64,000 bases of DNA, taken from the NCBI RefSeq assembly GCF_016909575.1, contig NZ_JAFBGA010000004.1:434001-498000 (forward strand), in the 5' to 3' direction. The notes under the pieces were generated by a model. It saw only the letters and a program-made list of their open reading frames with translations, was not told where the DNA came from and made no database searches. Positions 42,923 to 54,462 of the stretch are shown in pieces. How positions within the stretch are numbered: the stretch's first letter is position 1; every line of letters begins with the position of its first letter. The translations under genes and the position numbers were made by a program. The stretch is from Streptomyces sp. HB132 (GTDB taxonomy: Bacteria; Actinomycetota; Actinomycetes; Streptomycetales; Streptomycetaceae).

Positions 42923-44797
42923 GTGCCCGCGACTCCTACCAACGTGCCCGAGCCGAGCCGTACCGACCCGGCGCTGATCCGTAACTTCTGCATCATCGCG
43001 CACATCGACCACGGCAAGTCGACCCTTGCCGACCGGATGCTCCAGCTGACGGGAGTGGTCGACCAGCGGCAGATGCGCGCCCAGTATCTCGACCGGATGG
43101 ACATCGAGCGCGAGCGCGGCATCACCATCAAGTCCCAGGCCGTACGGCTGCCGTGGGCGCCCACCGAGGGTGAGGACAAGGGCGCGACCCACATCCTCAA
43201 CATGATCGACACCCCGGGCCACGTGGACTTCACCTACGAGGTCTCCCGTTCCCTGGCCGCGTGCGAGGGCACCGTCCTCCTGGTCGACGCGGCCCAGGGC
43301 ATCGAGGCGCAGACGCTCGCCAACCTCTACCTGGCGATGGAGAACGACCTCACCATCGTCCCGGTGCTCAACAAGATCGACCTGCCCGCGGCGCAGCCGG
43401 AGAAGTTCTCCGAGGAACTGGCCAACCTCATCGGCTGCCAGCCCGAGGACGTGCTCAAGGTCTCCGCGAAGACCGGTGTCGGCGTGGACGCGCTGCTCGA
43501 CCGGGTCGTCCGGGACGTTCCGCCCCCGGTGGGCCAAGCCGACGCCCCCGCCCGCGCGATGATCTTCGACTCCGTCTACGACGCGTACCGCGGTGTCGTC
43601 ACCTACGTCAGGGTCGTCGACGGGCAGCTCAACAAGCGTGAGCGCATCCGGATGATGTCGACGGGCGCCACCCACGAACTGCTGGAGATCGGTGTCTCCT
43701 CCCCGGAGATGACCCCGGCCGACGGCATCGGCGTGGGCGAGGTCGGCTACATCATCACCGGTGTGAAGGACGTCCGGCAGTCCAAGGTCGGTGACACCAT
43801 CACCTCCCTGAACAAGGGGGCGACCGAGGCGCTGGGCGGCTACAAGGACCCCAAGCCGATGGTGTTCTCCGGGCTCTACCCCCTGGACGGCTCCGACTAC
43901 CCGGACCTGCGCGAGGCGCTGGACAAGCTCCAGCTCAACGACGCCGCCCTGGTGTACGAGCCGGAGACCTCGGCCGCGCTCGGCTTCGGCTTCCGCGTCG
44001 GCTTCCTCGGCCTGCTGCACCTCGACGTGATCCGTGAGCGCCTCGAGCGCGAGTTCGGCCTCGAGCTCATCGCCACCGCCCCCAACGTGGTCTACCGCGT
44101 GGAGATGGAGGACGGCACGGAGCACATCGTCACCAACCCGAGCGAGTTCCCCGAGGGCAAGATCGACAAGGTGCACGAGCCGGTCGTGAGGGCCACGGTC
44201 CTGGCGCCCAGCGAGTTCATCGGCGCGATCATGGAGCTGTGCCAGAACCGGCGCGGCACCCTGCTCGGCATGGACTACCTCTCCGAGGACCGGGTGGAGA
44301 TCCGCTACACCCTGCCGCTCGCCGAGATCGTCTTCGACTTCTTCGACCAGTTGAAGTCGAAGACCCGCGGTTACGCCTCCCTCGACTACGAGCCCACGGG
44401 CGAGCAGTCGGCCCAGCTGGTCAAGGTCGACATCCTGCTGCACGGCGACAAGGTCGACGCCTTCTCGGCGGTCACGCACAAGGACAAGGCGTACGCGTAC
44501 GGCGTCCGGCTCGTCGCCAAGCTGCAGAAGCTCATCCCCCGGCAGAACTTCGAAGTGCCGATCCAGGCCGCCATCGGTTCCCGGGTCATCGCCCGTGAGA
44601 CCGTCCGAGCCATCCGCAAGGACGTCCTCGCCAAGTGCTACGGCGGTGACATCTCCCGTAAGCGGAAGCTGCTGGAGAAGCAGAAGGAAGGCAAGAAGCG
44701 GATGAAGATGGTCGGCAACGTGGAGGTGCCGCAGGACGCGTTCATCTCCGTCCTGTCGACCGACGAATCCGCCGGCGAAAGCAAGGCCAAGAAGTAG
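42923..44797 (+). CDS. lepA: Elongation factor 4 (LepA)
   Basis: Translational GTPase of 624 aa that helps ribosome assembly or back-translocation. The G domain has [17 protein letters not shown] (G1), [17 protein letters not shown] (G3) and [13 protein letters not shown] (G4). The EF-G-like domains II, III and V follow, and the LepA-specific C-terminal domain has [19 protein letters not shown] and [20 protein letters not shown]. The GTG at 42923 follows AGGA with a six-base spacer. Two hairpins follow the gene. Confidence 0.98.
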   Translation: MPATPTNVPEPSRTDPALIRNFCIIAHIDHGKSTLADRMLQLTGVVDQRQMRAQYLDRMDIERERGITIKSQAVRLPWAPTEGEDKGATHILNMIDTPGHVDFTYEVSRSLAACEGTVLLVDAAQGIEAQTLANLYLAMENDLTIVPVLNKIDLPAAQPEKFSEELANLIGCQPEDVLKVSAKTGVGVDALLDRVVRDVPPPVGQADAPARAMIFDSVYDAYRGVVTYVRVVDGQLNKRERIRMMSTGATHELLEIGVSSPEMTPADGIGVGEVGYIITGVKDVRQSKVGDTITSLNKGATEALGGYKDPKPMVFSGLYPLDGSDYPDLREALDKLQLNDAALVYEPETSAALGFGFRVGFLGLLHLDVIRERLEREFGLELIATAPNVVYRVEMEDGTEHIVTNPSEFPEGKIDKVHEPVVRATVLAPSEFIGAIMELCQNRRGTLLGMDYLSEDRVEIRYTLPLAEIVFDFFDQLKSKTRGYASLDYEPTGEQSAQLVKVDILLHGDKVDAFSAVTHKDKAYAYGVRLVAKLQKLIPRQNFEVPIQAAIGSRVIARETVRAIRKDVLAKCYGGDISRKRKLLEKQKEGKKRMKMVGNVEVPQDAFISVLSTDESAGESKAKK

Positions 44798-44824
44798 AGG
44801 GCGAGGCCGCGAAGTAGCGGCCGA

Positions 44825-44912
44825 CCCGTCCCGCCCGGGAGTACGCCTTCGGGCGCGTCCGGGACGGGGCCCACGTGCCCCTGTGCCGCGGACACTCGCG
44901 GCGCAGGGGCAC
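44825..44912 (+). terminator. Tandem terminators after lepA
   Basis: The first hairpin pairs CCCGTCCCG (44825-44833) with CGGGACGGG (44860-44868). The second pairs GTGCCCCTGTGCCGCG (44875-44890) with CGCGGCGCAGGGGCAC (44897-44912) perfectly. Confidence 0.8.
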
Positions 44913-44989
44913 GGTTCGTTATCAAGCGGCGGCCTGTTGCCCCTTACGCGACGGTGCCCCGCGCTCTACTCTGATCACCACCCCGTTAG

Positions 44990-45004
44990 TTACTCGCCAG
45001 TTAA
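44990..45004 (+). promoter_or_regulatory. Possible operator upstream of the acyl-CoA ligase gene
   Basis: TTACTCGCCAGTTAA is an imperfect palindrome (TTACT..AGTtAA) in an AT-rich stretch 92 bp before the start codon. Its form would suit a TetR-family regulator of lipid metabolism. The assignment is by shape only, and the rest of 44913-45096 shows no consensus promoter. Confidence 0.35.
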
Positions 45005-45096
45005 ACAAGCAGGCCGAGCGGGAACGAGAAGCAGGACAGACGAGCAGCAGCACCCATAAGACGGTCGTAGCAATGCCCGCATGCCCGGAGGACGTC

Positions 45097-46986
<1,890 letters not shown>

Positions 46987-47007
46987 CGGCCGAGGCGTGA
47001 CTCCGGA

Positions 47008-47045
47008 CCGGGGCCGGCGGGTGCGCGAGCACCCGCCGGCCCCGG
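47008..47045 (+). terminator. Terminator after the acyl-CoA ligase gene
   Basis: Perfect 17 bp stem: CCGGGGCCGGCGGGTGC pairs with GCACCCGCCGGCCCCGG over GCGA. Confidence 0.88.
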
Positions 47046-47088
47046 CCCGTTTCCGCCCGGCCCCGGGAAGTTCCGTCACTCGGCGCTT

Positions 47089-49119
47089 ATGGGAACGCCC
47101 GGTCTGTCACTCTGTCGAGATACGTCAGCGGCGTTTCGCGAGATCGTCAGGAGCCGCACCGTGGGGCCCATACCCTTGCAGCGGGACATCGTCCAGCGTC
47201 CCGGCGCCGTCGTCGCAGGTCAGGGCGACGACCGGCGTCCGGTCGCCCGCACGAGCCTGCCCGGCATCCCGCAGGCTTCGGCCGCGGCCCGCAGATTCGT
47301 CAGGGCCGCGCTTGCCGACTGGACCGGGCTCGGCCTGCCGACCGTCGGTGAGTTCGGCGAACGGCTCACCGACGACGCGCTGACCGTGGCCAGCGAACTG
47401 GTCACCAACGCGGTCGTGCACGCCGGGACGGCGGTCGAGCTGCTCCTCAGGCTGGAGGACTCCGCCGGACCCGAGCCCGCCGCGCTGGTGCTGGAGATCA
47501 CCGACCACCATCCCGCCCGGTCGGTGCGCGACGGCCGGGCCGAGCGCCCCGACCCAGCCGAGTACGGCCGGGGACTTCAGCTCGTCGCCACCCTCGCGGA
47601 ATCCTGGGGCATCACCTACCGCACCGGCCTCAAGACCGTCTGGGCCCGCCTGCCCGGTGACGACCGCTACGGACTGCCCGACACCCCGGCCGGCGACGAC
47701 GCCGCCCGCGGGCGTGACCCGCGCGCCAAAGGGCCCCTCACCCCGCCGGCCGGACACGCCGCGCGCGACGACGCGGGCTGGGCCGGCCGCGGCGGGCCCT
47801 CCTTCCTCGCCGAGGCGTCCGGCCTCCTCGCGGGCCAGCTCGACGAGGACCTGGTGGCATCCACGGCGGGGCCGCTCCTGGTGCCCAGGCTCGCCGACTG
47901 GTGCGCGATATGGCTGGAGAGCGAGGGCGGTGGACCGGCGGCCGCACCCAGGCTCGCGGGGGTCTGGCACCGCGACGAGGCGCGGGCCGAGCTGCTGCGC
48001 CCCGCGCTTCAGAAGGAGCCGGTCCGCTTACCCGGGAGCGTCGGTACCCGCCCCGTGCCCATCCCGTGGCCGGGAGGCGCCACGACGGAGCGCGGGGACG
48101 TCACGGGAGCCGCGCTCGCCCACCGCATCATCTCGGGCGGGCGTACGCTCGGCGCCGTCCTCGTGGGCCGCGAGGGCACCGACCACATCCCCGACGAGGT
48201 CGCCGCGCTCCTCGCGGACTTCGTACGCAGGGTCGGCCTCGCCGTGGGCGCCGCCCGCGCCTACACCCGTCAGGCCACCATCAGCCGCATCCTGCAGCGG
48301 GGACTGCTGCCGAGCAAGGTGGCCGAGATACCCGGGGTCACCAGCGCGCTGGTGTACGAGCCGGGGGACGACGGCGTGGTCGGCGGTGACTTCTACGACC
48401 TGTTCCCGTGCCCCGGCGGCCGCTGGTGCTTCGTGCTCGGCGACGTCCAGGGCAGCGGCCCGGAAGCCGCCGTCGTCACCGGCCTCGCGCGGCCCTGGCT
48501 GCGCCTGCTGTCCCGGGAGGGCTACCGCGTAGGCGAGGTCCTCGACCGGCTCAACCGGCTCCTCCTGGACGACGCCATGGAGGCGGCCGAGGCAGCCGCT
48601 CTCATGGTCGCCGCGGCGGGCGGCCAGCAGATCCAGGGCGGCGAGCAGATGCAGGACGGCTCCCAGTCCCGCTTCCTCTCCCTCCTGTACGGCGACCTCG
48701 TGCCACAGCCGGGCGGCGGCGTGCGCTGCACCGTGGCGAGCGCCGGCCATCCGCTCCCGCTGCTGCTGCGCCCCGACGGCTCCGTACACCCGGCCGCCGA
48801 GCCGCAGGTGCTTCTCGGAGTCGTCGAGGACGTGGCGTACGGGAGTCAGAGCTTCGACCTGGCTCCCGGCGACAGCCTGCTCTGCGTCACCGACGGAGTG
48901 ACGGAGCGGCGCTCGGGGCGGCTGATGTTCGACGACGACGACGGTCTCGCGCGGGTCCTCGCGGGCTGCGCGGGGCTCTCGGCAGCCGCGACGGCCGACC
49001 GGATCAAACAGGCCGTGCACGCCTTCGCCGAGCGCCCGCCCGACGACGACCTGGCCCTGCTCGTGATCCAGGTCGACGGGGACGCGGACGGGCCGGGCGC
49101 CGCCGCGGCAGCCAGGTGA
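47089..49119 (+). CDS. SpoIIE-type PP2C phosphatase with N-terminal histidine-kinase-like ATPase domain
   Basis: A 676 aa regulator. Residues about 55-195 form an RsbW/SpoIIAB-like ATPase domain (ALTVASELVTNAVVHAGTAV has the N-box; YGRGLQLVATLAESWG follows). Residues about 240-390 form a GAF-like sensor domain, and residues about 395-665 a SpoIIE/RsbU phosphatase (VVGGDFYDLFPCPGG, FVLGDVQGSGPEAAVVTGLA, LLCVTDGVTERRSG, ERPPDDDLALLVIQ). The metal-binding Asp residues are present. Such proteins control anti-anti-sigma factors in partner-switching systems, and having both domains suggests kinase and phosphatase roles in one chain. The ATG at 47089 lacks a strong ribosome binding site. No sigma or antagonist gene is adjacent. 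Confidence 0.9.
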   Translation: MGTPGLSLCRDTSAAFREIVRSRTVGPIPLQRDIVQRPGAVVAGQGDDRRPVARTSLPGIPQASAAARRFVRAALADWTGLGLPTVGEFGERLTDDALTVASELVTNAVVHAGTAVELLLRLEDSAGPEPAALVLEITDHHPARSVRDGRAERPDPAEYGRGLQLVATLAESWGITYRTGLKTVWARLPGDDRYGLPDTPAGDDAARGRDPRAKGPLTPPAGHAARDDAGWAGRGGPSFLAEASGLLAGQLDEDLVASTAGPLLVPRLADWCAIWLESEGGGPAAAPRLAGVWHRDEARAELLRPALQKEPVRLPGSVGTRPVPIPWPGGATTERGDVTGAALAHRIISGGRTLGAVLVGREGTDHIPDEVAALLADFVRRVGLAVGAARAYTRQATISRILQRGLLPSKVAEIPGVTSALVYEPGDDGVVGGDFYDLFPCPGGRWCFVLGDVQGSGPEAAVVTGLARPWLRLLSREGYRVGEVLDRLNRLLLDDAMEAAEAAALMVAAAGGQQIQGGEQMQDGSQSRFLSLLYGDLVPQPGGGVRCTVASAGHPLPLLLRPDGSVHPAAEPQVLLGVVEDVAYGSQSFDLAPGDSLLCVTDGVTERRSGRLMFDDDDGLARVLAGCAGLSAAATADRIKQAVHAFAERPPDDDLALLVIQVDGDADGPGAAAAAR

Positions 49120-49176
49120 CAGCCGTCGAGAGGCAGGCGTGCGGGGCAGCTCCGCCGACGAGTGACAATGGACGGT

Positions 49177-50409
49177 ATGCCTTCCGTACTGCCCGATGGT
49201 GAACCCGTGCCCGACGACGGGGCGCTGCCCCGCCATGCCCTGGAAGGCGCCGCCGGCCGGCCGCTCGGCTTCTACCTGCACGTTCCCTACTGCGCCACCC
49301 GCTGCGGCTACTGCGACTTCAACACCTACACCGCGACCGAGCTGCGCGGTTCCGGCGGCGCCCTGGCCTCCAGGGACAACTACGCGGCCCATCTGATCGA
49401 GGAGGTCCGCCAGGCCCGCAAGGTCCTCGGCGACGACCCCCGCCCCGTCCGCACGGTCTTCGTCGGCGGCGGTACGCCGACGCTGCTGCCCGCCGACGAC
49501 CTCGTCCGGATGCTCGCGGCGATCCGTGAGGAGTTCGGGCTGGCCGAGGACGCCGAGATCACCACGGAGGCCAATCCGGAGTCCGTCGATCCGGCGTATC
49601 TCACGGCGCTGCGGGAGGGGGGCTTCAACCGGGTCTCCTTCGGTATGCAGAGCGCCCGGCAGCACGTCCTGAAAGTCCTCGACCGCACCCATACGCCCGG
49701 CAGGCCCGAGGCATGCGTCGCCGAGGCCCGTGCGGCCGGTTTCGAGCACGTCAACCTGGACCTGATCTACGGGACCCCCGGCGAGTCCGACGACGACTGG
49801 CGGGCCTCCCTCGACGCCGCGATCGGCGCCGGGCCCGACCACGTGTCGGCGTACGCGCTGATCGTCGAGGAGGGGACCCAGCTCGCCCGCCGCATCCGCC
49901 GGGGCGAGGTCCCGATGACGGACGACGACGTCCACGCCGACCGCTACCTGATCGCCGACGAGGCGATGGCGGCTGCGGGCTTCTCCTGGTACGAGGTCTC
50001 GAACTGGTCCCGCACGCCCGAGGGCCGCTGCCTGCACAACGAGCTGTACTGGCGTGGTGCCGACTGGTGGGGTGCCGGCCCCGGGGCCCACAGCCACGTC
50101 GGCGGGGTCCGCTGGTGGAACGTCAAGCACCCCGGGGCCTACGCGCAGGCCCTGGCCGAGGGCCGCTCGCCCGGCGCCGGACGTGAGGTTCTCGGCGACG
50201 AGGACCGGCGGGTCGAGCGCATCCTGCTGGAACTGCGGCTCGTCGAGGGCTGCCCGCTGTCGCTGCTCGCCCCCGCGGGCCTGGCGGCGGCCGGCCGCGC
50301 GGTCGCGGACGGGCTGCTGGAGCCCGGACCGTACGGCGAGGGGCGCGCGGTCCTCACACTGCGGGGCCGGCTGCTGGCCGACGCCGTGGTGCGGGACCTG
50401 GTGGACTGA
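49177..50409 (+). CDS. hemW: Radical SAM heme chaperone HemW
   Basis: A 410 aa radical SAM protein, previously annotated as oxygen-independent coproporphyrinogen oxidase. LHVPYCATRCGYCDFNTYTA holds the CxxxCxxC cluster motif. VFVGGGTPTLL is followed by NPESVDPAYLTALREGGFNR and the HNELYWRGADWWGAGPGAHS motif typical of HemW. True HemN has an additional Cys after the cluster motif, so a heme chaperone role is favoured. The ATG at 49177 (MPSVLPDGEPVP) is chosen over 49168. A perfect hairpin follows the stop codon. Confidence 0.93.
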   Translation: MPSVLPDGEPVPDDGALPRHALEGAAGRPLGFYLHVPYCATRCGYCDFNTYTATELRGSGGALASRDNYAAHLIEEVRQARKVLGDDPRPVRTVFVGGGTPTLLPADDLVRMLAAIREEFGLAEDAEITTEANPESVDPAYLTALREGGFNRVSFGMQSARQHVLKVLDRTHTPGRPEACVAEARAAGFEHVNLDLIYGTPGESDDDWRASLDAAIGAGPDHVSAYALIVEEGTQLARRIRRGEVPMTDDDVHADRYLIADEAMAAAGFSWYEVSNWSRTPEGRCLHNELYWRGADWWGAGPGAHSHVGGVRWWNVKHPGAYAQALAEGRSPGAGREVLGDEDRRVERILLELRLVEGCPLSLLAPAGLAAAGRAVADGLLEPGPYGEGRAVLTLRGRLLADAVVRDLVD

Positions 50410-50410
50410 G

Positions 50411-50445
50411 GGCACGGGCCCGGTCGTCACGGCCGGGCCCGTGCC
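50411..50445. terminator. Bidirectional terminator after hemW
   Basis: Perfect 13 bp stem GGCACGGGCCCGG / CCGGGCCCGTGCC over nine bases, between convergent hemW and the DUF3097 gene. Confidence 0.88.
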
Positions 50446-50452
50446 GGGGGCG

Positions 50453-51271
50453 TCAGGAGGGAAGGGTGACGAAGTCGATCAATTCCTCGACACGGCCCAG
50501 CAGCTGCGGCTCCAGGTCCTTGTACGAGCCGACCCCGGAGAGAATGCGCTGCCATGCCGCACCCGTGTTCTCCGGCCAGCCCAGCGCACGGCACACGCCC
50601 GTCTTCCAGTCCTGACCGCGCGGCACCACCGGCCAGCCGGGGATACCCACGGACGAGGGCTTCACGGCCTCCCAGACATCGATGTACGGATGTCCCACCA
50701 CCAGCACGTGCGCGTCGGTGACCTGGGCGGCGATCCGGGACTCCTTCGAACCGGGAACCAGGTGGTCGACCAGGACACCGAGCCGGGCGTCCGGCCCGGG
50801 CGAGAACTCCCGCACGATCGCCGGGAGGTCGTCGACGCCCTCCAGGTACTCCACCACCACGCCCTCGATGCGCAGGTCGTCGCCCCAGACCCGCTCGACG
50901 AGCTCGGCGTCGTGCCGCCCCTCCACGTAGATGCGGCCCGCCCGCGCCACCCGTGCCCGCGCCCCGGGGACCGCCACCGAACCGGAGGCCGTACGTGAGG
51001 GGCGGACGGGGCCGCCGGCCGACGGGCGCACCAGGGTGACCACCCTGCCCTCCAGCAGGAAACCACGCGGCTCCATCGGGAAGACCCGGTGCTTGCCGAA
51101 GCGGTCCTCCAATGTGACCGTCGGCCCCTGAGCCGTCTTCTCGCAGTGGATCACCGCACCGCAGAAGCCGGTGGCGGCCTCCTCGACGACCAGATCGGGT
51201 TCTGCGGGGACCTCGGGGGCGGGAGCGGACTTCTTCCACGGCGGGGTCAGATCCGGCTGGTAGCTGCGCAT
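50453..51271 (-). CDS. DUF3097 family protein
   Basis: A 272 aa actinobacterial protein whose function I do not know. The N-terminus MRSYQPDLTPPWKKSAPAPE leads into beta-rich segments (GFCGAVIHCEKTAQGPTVTL). A Toprim-like central stretch has RIYVEGRHDAELVERVWGDD and VLVDHLVPGSKESRIAAQV, with Glu and Asp residues placed as in Toprim domains. DAHVLVVGHPYIDVWEAVKP and a helical C-terminus follow. A nucleic-acid or nucleotide role through the Toprim-like part is an inference. The ATG at 51271 is the natural start. It is followed, 25 bp away on the same strand, by the MBL hydrolase gene as upstream neighbour. Confidence 0.85.
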   Translation of the reverse strand: MRSYQPDLTPPWKKSAPAPEVPAEPDLVVEEAATGFCGAVIHCEKTAQGPTVTLEDRFGKHRVFPMEPRGFLLEGRVVTLVRPSAGGPVRPSRTASGSVAVPGARARVARAGRIYVEGRHDAELVERVWGDDLRIEGVVVEYLEGVDDLPAIVREFSPGPDARLGVLVDHLVPGSKESRIAAQVTDAHVLVVGHPYIDVWEAVKPSSVGIPGWPVVPRGQDWKTGVCRALGWPENTGAAWQRILSGVGSYKDLEPQLLGRVEELIDFVTLPS

Positions 51272-51296
51272 GGCACGACGATAAGCGGACGCCCTT

Positions 51297-52019
51297 TCAC
51301 GACACGCCGAAGCGGGCGGCCAGTCGGGCGCGCTGCGCCCGTACGAACGCCGCGTCCACCACCGCCCCGTGTCCCGGTACGTACAAGGCGTCCTCGCCGC
51401 CGAGCTCCAGCAGCCGGTCCAGCGCCGCAGGCCAGTGCGAGGGGACCGCGTCCCGGCCCGCCTGCGGTTCGCCGGACTCCTCGACCAGGTCGCCGCAGAG
51501 CACCACGACGGGTGAGCCCGGAACCAGCACCGCGAGGTCGTGACCGCTGTGCCCGGGGCCCACATTGGCCAGCAGCACCTGGAGCCCGCCACCGAGGTCG
51601 AGCGTCCACTCGCCGCTCACCTGATGCCGCGGGGCCACCAGCGCGTCCGTCGCCGCTGTGGCGTCGGCCTCACTCATGCCGTGCCGCAGCGCGTCCGCGC
51701 GCAGTTCCGCGGCGCCCCGCCCCAGTAGATCCGCTGTGCCGACCGCTCCGTAGACCTCCGCCCCGGAGAACGCGGCCGTGCCCAGCACGTGGTCGAAGTG
51801 CGGATGACTCAATGCGATATGCGTCACCCTCCGGCCCAGCATGCCCTCCGCCTGGGAGCGCAGCTCGACGCCCTCCCGGAGCGTCGAACCCGTGTCGTAG
51901 AGCAGCACACCGTCCGCCCCGGCCACCAGCGCGGCGGTCGCGTCCCAGACGGGAAGGCGTCGCCGCCCCGTACCGTTGCCCAACCGCTCCCAGCCGAACT
52001 CTTCCCAAGAGACGTCCAT
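51297..52019 (-). CDS. MBL-fold metallo-hydrolase
   Basis: A 240 aa metallo-beta-lactamase fold enzyme. LYDTGSTLREGVELRSQAEG is followed by the zinc motif ALSHPHFDHVLGTAAF (HxHxDH form). VGPGHSGHDLAVLVPG supplies the second His, CGDLVEESG the bridging Asp, and LYVPGHGAVVDAAF the last His. The substrate is unknown; members include glyoxalase II-like and quinone- or thioester-hydrolysing enzymes. The ATG at 52019 gives MDVSWEEFGWERLGNGTGRR. It lies upstream of the DUF3097 gene on the same strand and is divergent from hrcA. Confidence 0.88.
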   Translation of the reverse strand: MDVSWEEFGWERLGNGTGRRRLPVWDATAALVAGADGVLLYDTGSTLREGVELRSQAEGMLGRRVTHIALSHPHFDHVLGTAAFSGAEVYGAVGTADLLGRGAAELRADALRHGMSEADATAATDALVAPRHQVSGEWTLDLGGGLQVLLANVGPGHSGHDLAVLVPGSPVVVLCGDLVEESGEPQAGRDAVPSHWPAALDRLLELGGEDALYVPGHGAVVDAAFVRAQRARLAARFGVS

Positions 52020-52101
52020 ACGGCGACGCTATCGGCAACGACCTGCGCAGTCCCGCGAGGGCGTGGCCGGTCGGCCTTGCCCCGGGACCACCCTCCCCCC
52101 G

Positions 52102-52148
52102 TACACTGACCGGGGGGATTGCTGGCACTCGAACGCACAGAGTGCCAG
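52102..52148 (+). promoter_or_regulatory. CIRCE operator and -10 box of hrcA-dnaJ
   Basis: CTGGCACTC (52122-52130), nine bases, GAGTGCCAG (52140-52148) is a perfect inverted repeat matching the CIRCE element bound by HrcA. TACACT at 52102-52107 is a good -10 box, with TTGCCC at 52077-52082 as a possible -35 (19 bp spacer). HrcA would thus repress its own operon. Confidence 0.92.
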
Positions 52149-52184
52149 GCAGACGCCGGAGAACCACAGCTGGAGGTGTGCGCG

Positions 52185-53201
52185 GTGCTCAGTGAACGCA
52201 GACTCGAAGTGCTGCGCGCCATCGTCCAGGACTATGTCGGCACCGAGGAGCCCGTCGGCTCCAAGGCGCTCACGGAGCGGCACAGCCTCGGGGTCTCCCC
52301 GGCGACCGTCCGCAACGACATGGCGGTGCTGGAGGACGAGGGCTTCATCGCCCAGCCGCACACGAGTGCGGGGCGTATCCCGACGGACAAGGGCTACCGT
52401 CTCTTCGTCGACAGACTCGCGGGCGTCAAGCCCCTGTCGTCGCCGGAGCGCAAGGCCATCCAGAACTTCCTCGACGGCGCGGTCGACCTCGACGACGTCG
52501 TGGGCCGCACGGTCCGGCTGCTCGCGCAGCTGACCAGACAGGTCGCCGTCGTGCAGTACCCCTCGCTGACCCGGTCGACGGTCCGGCACGTGGAGTTGCT
52601 GTCGCTGGCTCCGGCCCGGCTGATGCTCGTGCTGATCACGGACACGGGCCGGGTCGAACAACGTATGATCGACTGCCCTGCTCCGTTCGGTGACATGTCG
52701 CTGGCCGATCTGCGGGCCCGGCTCAACAGCCGGGTCGTCGGACGACGCTTCGCGGACGTGCCCCGACTGGTGCAGGACCTTCCGGAGTCCTTCGAGACCG
52801 AGGACCGGGGAACCGTGTCGACGGTGCTCTCCGTCCTTCTCGAGACCCTGGTCGAAGAGACGGAGGAGCGGCTGATCATCGGCGGCACCTCCAACCTCAC
52901 CCGCTTCGGGCACGACTTCCCTGTGATGATCCGGCCGGTGCTGGAGGCACTGGAGGAGCAGGTCGTGCTGCTGAAGCTGCTGGGTGAGGCAACGGATTCG
53001 GGCATGACCGTACGGATCGGGCACGAGAACGCCCATGAGGGCCTCAACTCCACGTCCGTCGTCGCGGTCGGCTACGGTTCGGGCGACGAGGCAGTCGCCA
53101 AACTCGGCGTGGTCGGACCGACCCGCATGGACTACCCCGGAACGATGGGAGCGGTACGCGCAGTGGCACGTTACGTCGGACAGATCCTGGCGGAGTCGTA
53201 A
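52185..53201 (+). CDS. hrcA: Heat-inducible transcription repressor HrcA
   Basis: A 338 aa repressor that binds CIRCE and depends on GroEL for activity in the classical model. The winged helix has [20 protein letters not shown] and [20 protein letters not shown], and [20 protein letters not shown] follows. The GAF-like dimer domain includes [18 protein letters not shown]. The GTG at 52185 follows GGAGG with an eight-base spacer and gives the standard N-terminus. Its own promoter carries a CIRCE element. dnaJ starts directly after the stop codon. Confidence 0.96.
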   Translation: MLSERRLEVLRAIVQDYVGTEEPVGSKALTERHSLGVSPATVRNDMAVLEDEGFIAQPHTSAGRIPTDKGYRLFVDRLAGVKPLSSPERKAIQNFLDGAVDLDDVVGRTVRLLAQLTRQVAVVQYPSLTRSTVRHVELLSLAPARLMLVLITDTGRVEQRMIDCPAPFGDMSLADLRARLNSRVVGRRFADVPRLVQDLPESFETEDRGTVSTVLSVLLETLVEETEERLIIGGTSNLTRFGHDFPVMIRPVLEALEEQVVLLKLLGEATDSGMTVRIGHENAHEGLNSTSVVAVGYGSGDEAVAKLGVVGPTRMDYPGTMGAVRAVARYVGQILAES

Positions 53202-54341
53202 GTGGCCACGGACTACTACGCCGTACTAGGCGTACGCCGCGACGCATCCCAGGACGAGATCAAGAAGGCATTCCGTCGGCTCGCCCGCGAGCTGCACCCG
53301 GATGTCAACCCGGATCCGAAGACCCAGGAGCGGTTCAAGGAGATCAACGCCGCTTACGAGGTGCTGTCGGACCCGCAGAAGAAGCAGGTCTACGACCTCG
53401 GCGGCGACCCGCTGTCCGCCTCTGGCGGCGGCGGTGGCGCGGGAGGGTTCGGAGCCGGCGGCTTCGGCAACTTCAGCGACATCATGGACGCGTTCTTCGG
53501 CACGGCGTCGCAGCGCGGACCCCGTTCGCGCACCCGGCGCGGCCAGGACGCGATGATCCGCCTGGAGATCGACCTCTCCGAGGCGGCCTTCGGCACGACC
53601 AAGGACATCCAGGTCGACACGGCGGTCGTCTGTACGACCTGCAGTGGCGAGGGCGCCGCACCCGGCACCTCCGCGCAGACCTGTGACATGTGCCGCGGCC
53701 GTGGTGAGGTGTCCCAGGTCACGAGGTCCTTCCTCGGCCAGGTCATGACCTCCCGGCCCTGCCCGCAGTGCCAGGGCTTCGGCACGGTCGTCCCGACCCC
53801 GTGCCCCGAGTGCGCCGGCGACGGCCGCATCCGGTCGAGGCGCACCCTGACCGTGAAGATCCCGGCCGGTGTCGACAACGGCACCCGGATCCAGCTCGCG
53901 GGCGAGGGCGAGGTCGGCCCCGGCGGCGGCCCCGCCGGCGACCTGTACGTCGAGATCCACGAGCTGCCCCACGCCGTGTTCCAGCGGCGTGGTGACGATC
54001 TGCACTGCACGGTCACCATCCCGATGACGGCGGCGGCCCTCGGCACCCAGGTGCCTCTGGAGACGCTGGACGGCCTGGAGGAGATCGACATCAGGCCGGG
54101 CACCCAGTCCGGGCAGTCGGTCCCGCTGCACGGGCGCGGCATCACGCATCTGCGTGGTGGCGGGCGCGGGGACCTGATCGTGCACGTCGAGGTGATGACC
54201 CCGACGAAGATGGACCCCGAGCAGGAGCGCCTCCTGCGGGAGCTGTCCAAGCTGCGTGGTGAGGAGCGGCCCACCGGGCAGTTCCAGCCGGGGCAGCAGG
54301 GGCTCTTCTCCCGCCTGAAGGACGCCTTCAACGGCCGCTGA
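53202..54341 (+). CDS. dnaJ: Chaperone DnaJ (second actinobacterial type)
   Basis: A 379 aa type I Hsp40. The J domain has the HPD triad in RELHPDVNPDPKTQ. A Gly/Phe-rich linker (SGGGGGAGGFGAGGFGNFSD) follows. The zinc domain has four CxxCxGxG repeats: CTTCSGEG, CDMCRGRG, CPQCQGFG and CPECAGDG. The C-terminal substrate-binding domains follow. The GTG at 53202 comes immediately after the hrcA stop codon, so the pair is cotranscribed under CIRCE control. Streptomyces has another dnaJ in the dnaK operon; this is the hrcA-linked copy. A perfect hairpin follows. Confidence 0.96.
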   Translation: MATDYYAVLGVRRDASQDEIKKAFRRLARELHPDVNPDPKTQERFKEINAAYEVLSDPQKKQVYDLGGDPLSASGGGGGAGGFGAGGFGNFSDIMDAFFGTASQRGPRSRTRRGQDAMIRLEIDLSEAAFGTTKDIQVDTAVVCTTCSGEGAAPGTSAQTCDMCRGRGEVSQVTRSFLGQVMTSRPCPQCQGFGTVVPTPCPECAGDGRIRSRRTLTVKIPAGVDNGTRIQLAGEGEVGPGGGPAGDLYVEIHELPHAVFQRRGDDLHCTVTIPMTAAALGTQVPLETLDGLEEIDIRPGTQSGQSVPLHGRGITHLRGGGRGDLIVHVEVMTPTKMDPEQERLLRELSKLRGEERPTGQFQPGQQGLFSRLKDAFNGR

Positions 54342-54353
54342 ACCCTGTCACCG

Positions 54354-54386
54354 CACCGCCCGCCGGTCTCCTGCCGGCGGGCGGTG
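54354..54386 (+). terminator. Terminator after dnaJ
   Basis: Perfect 13 bp stem CACCGCCCGCCGG / CCGGCGGGCGGTG over TCTCCTG. Confidence 0.88.
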
Positions 54387-54462
54387 CCGTGTGTCCGGGG
54401 CCCGTTCGCAGGGGTGTGACCGCTGATTCGGCACGATCCTCCGGACGTGGCACGATGCGCTC

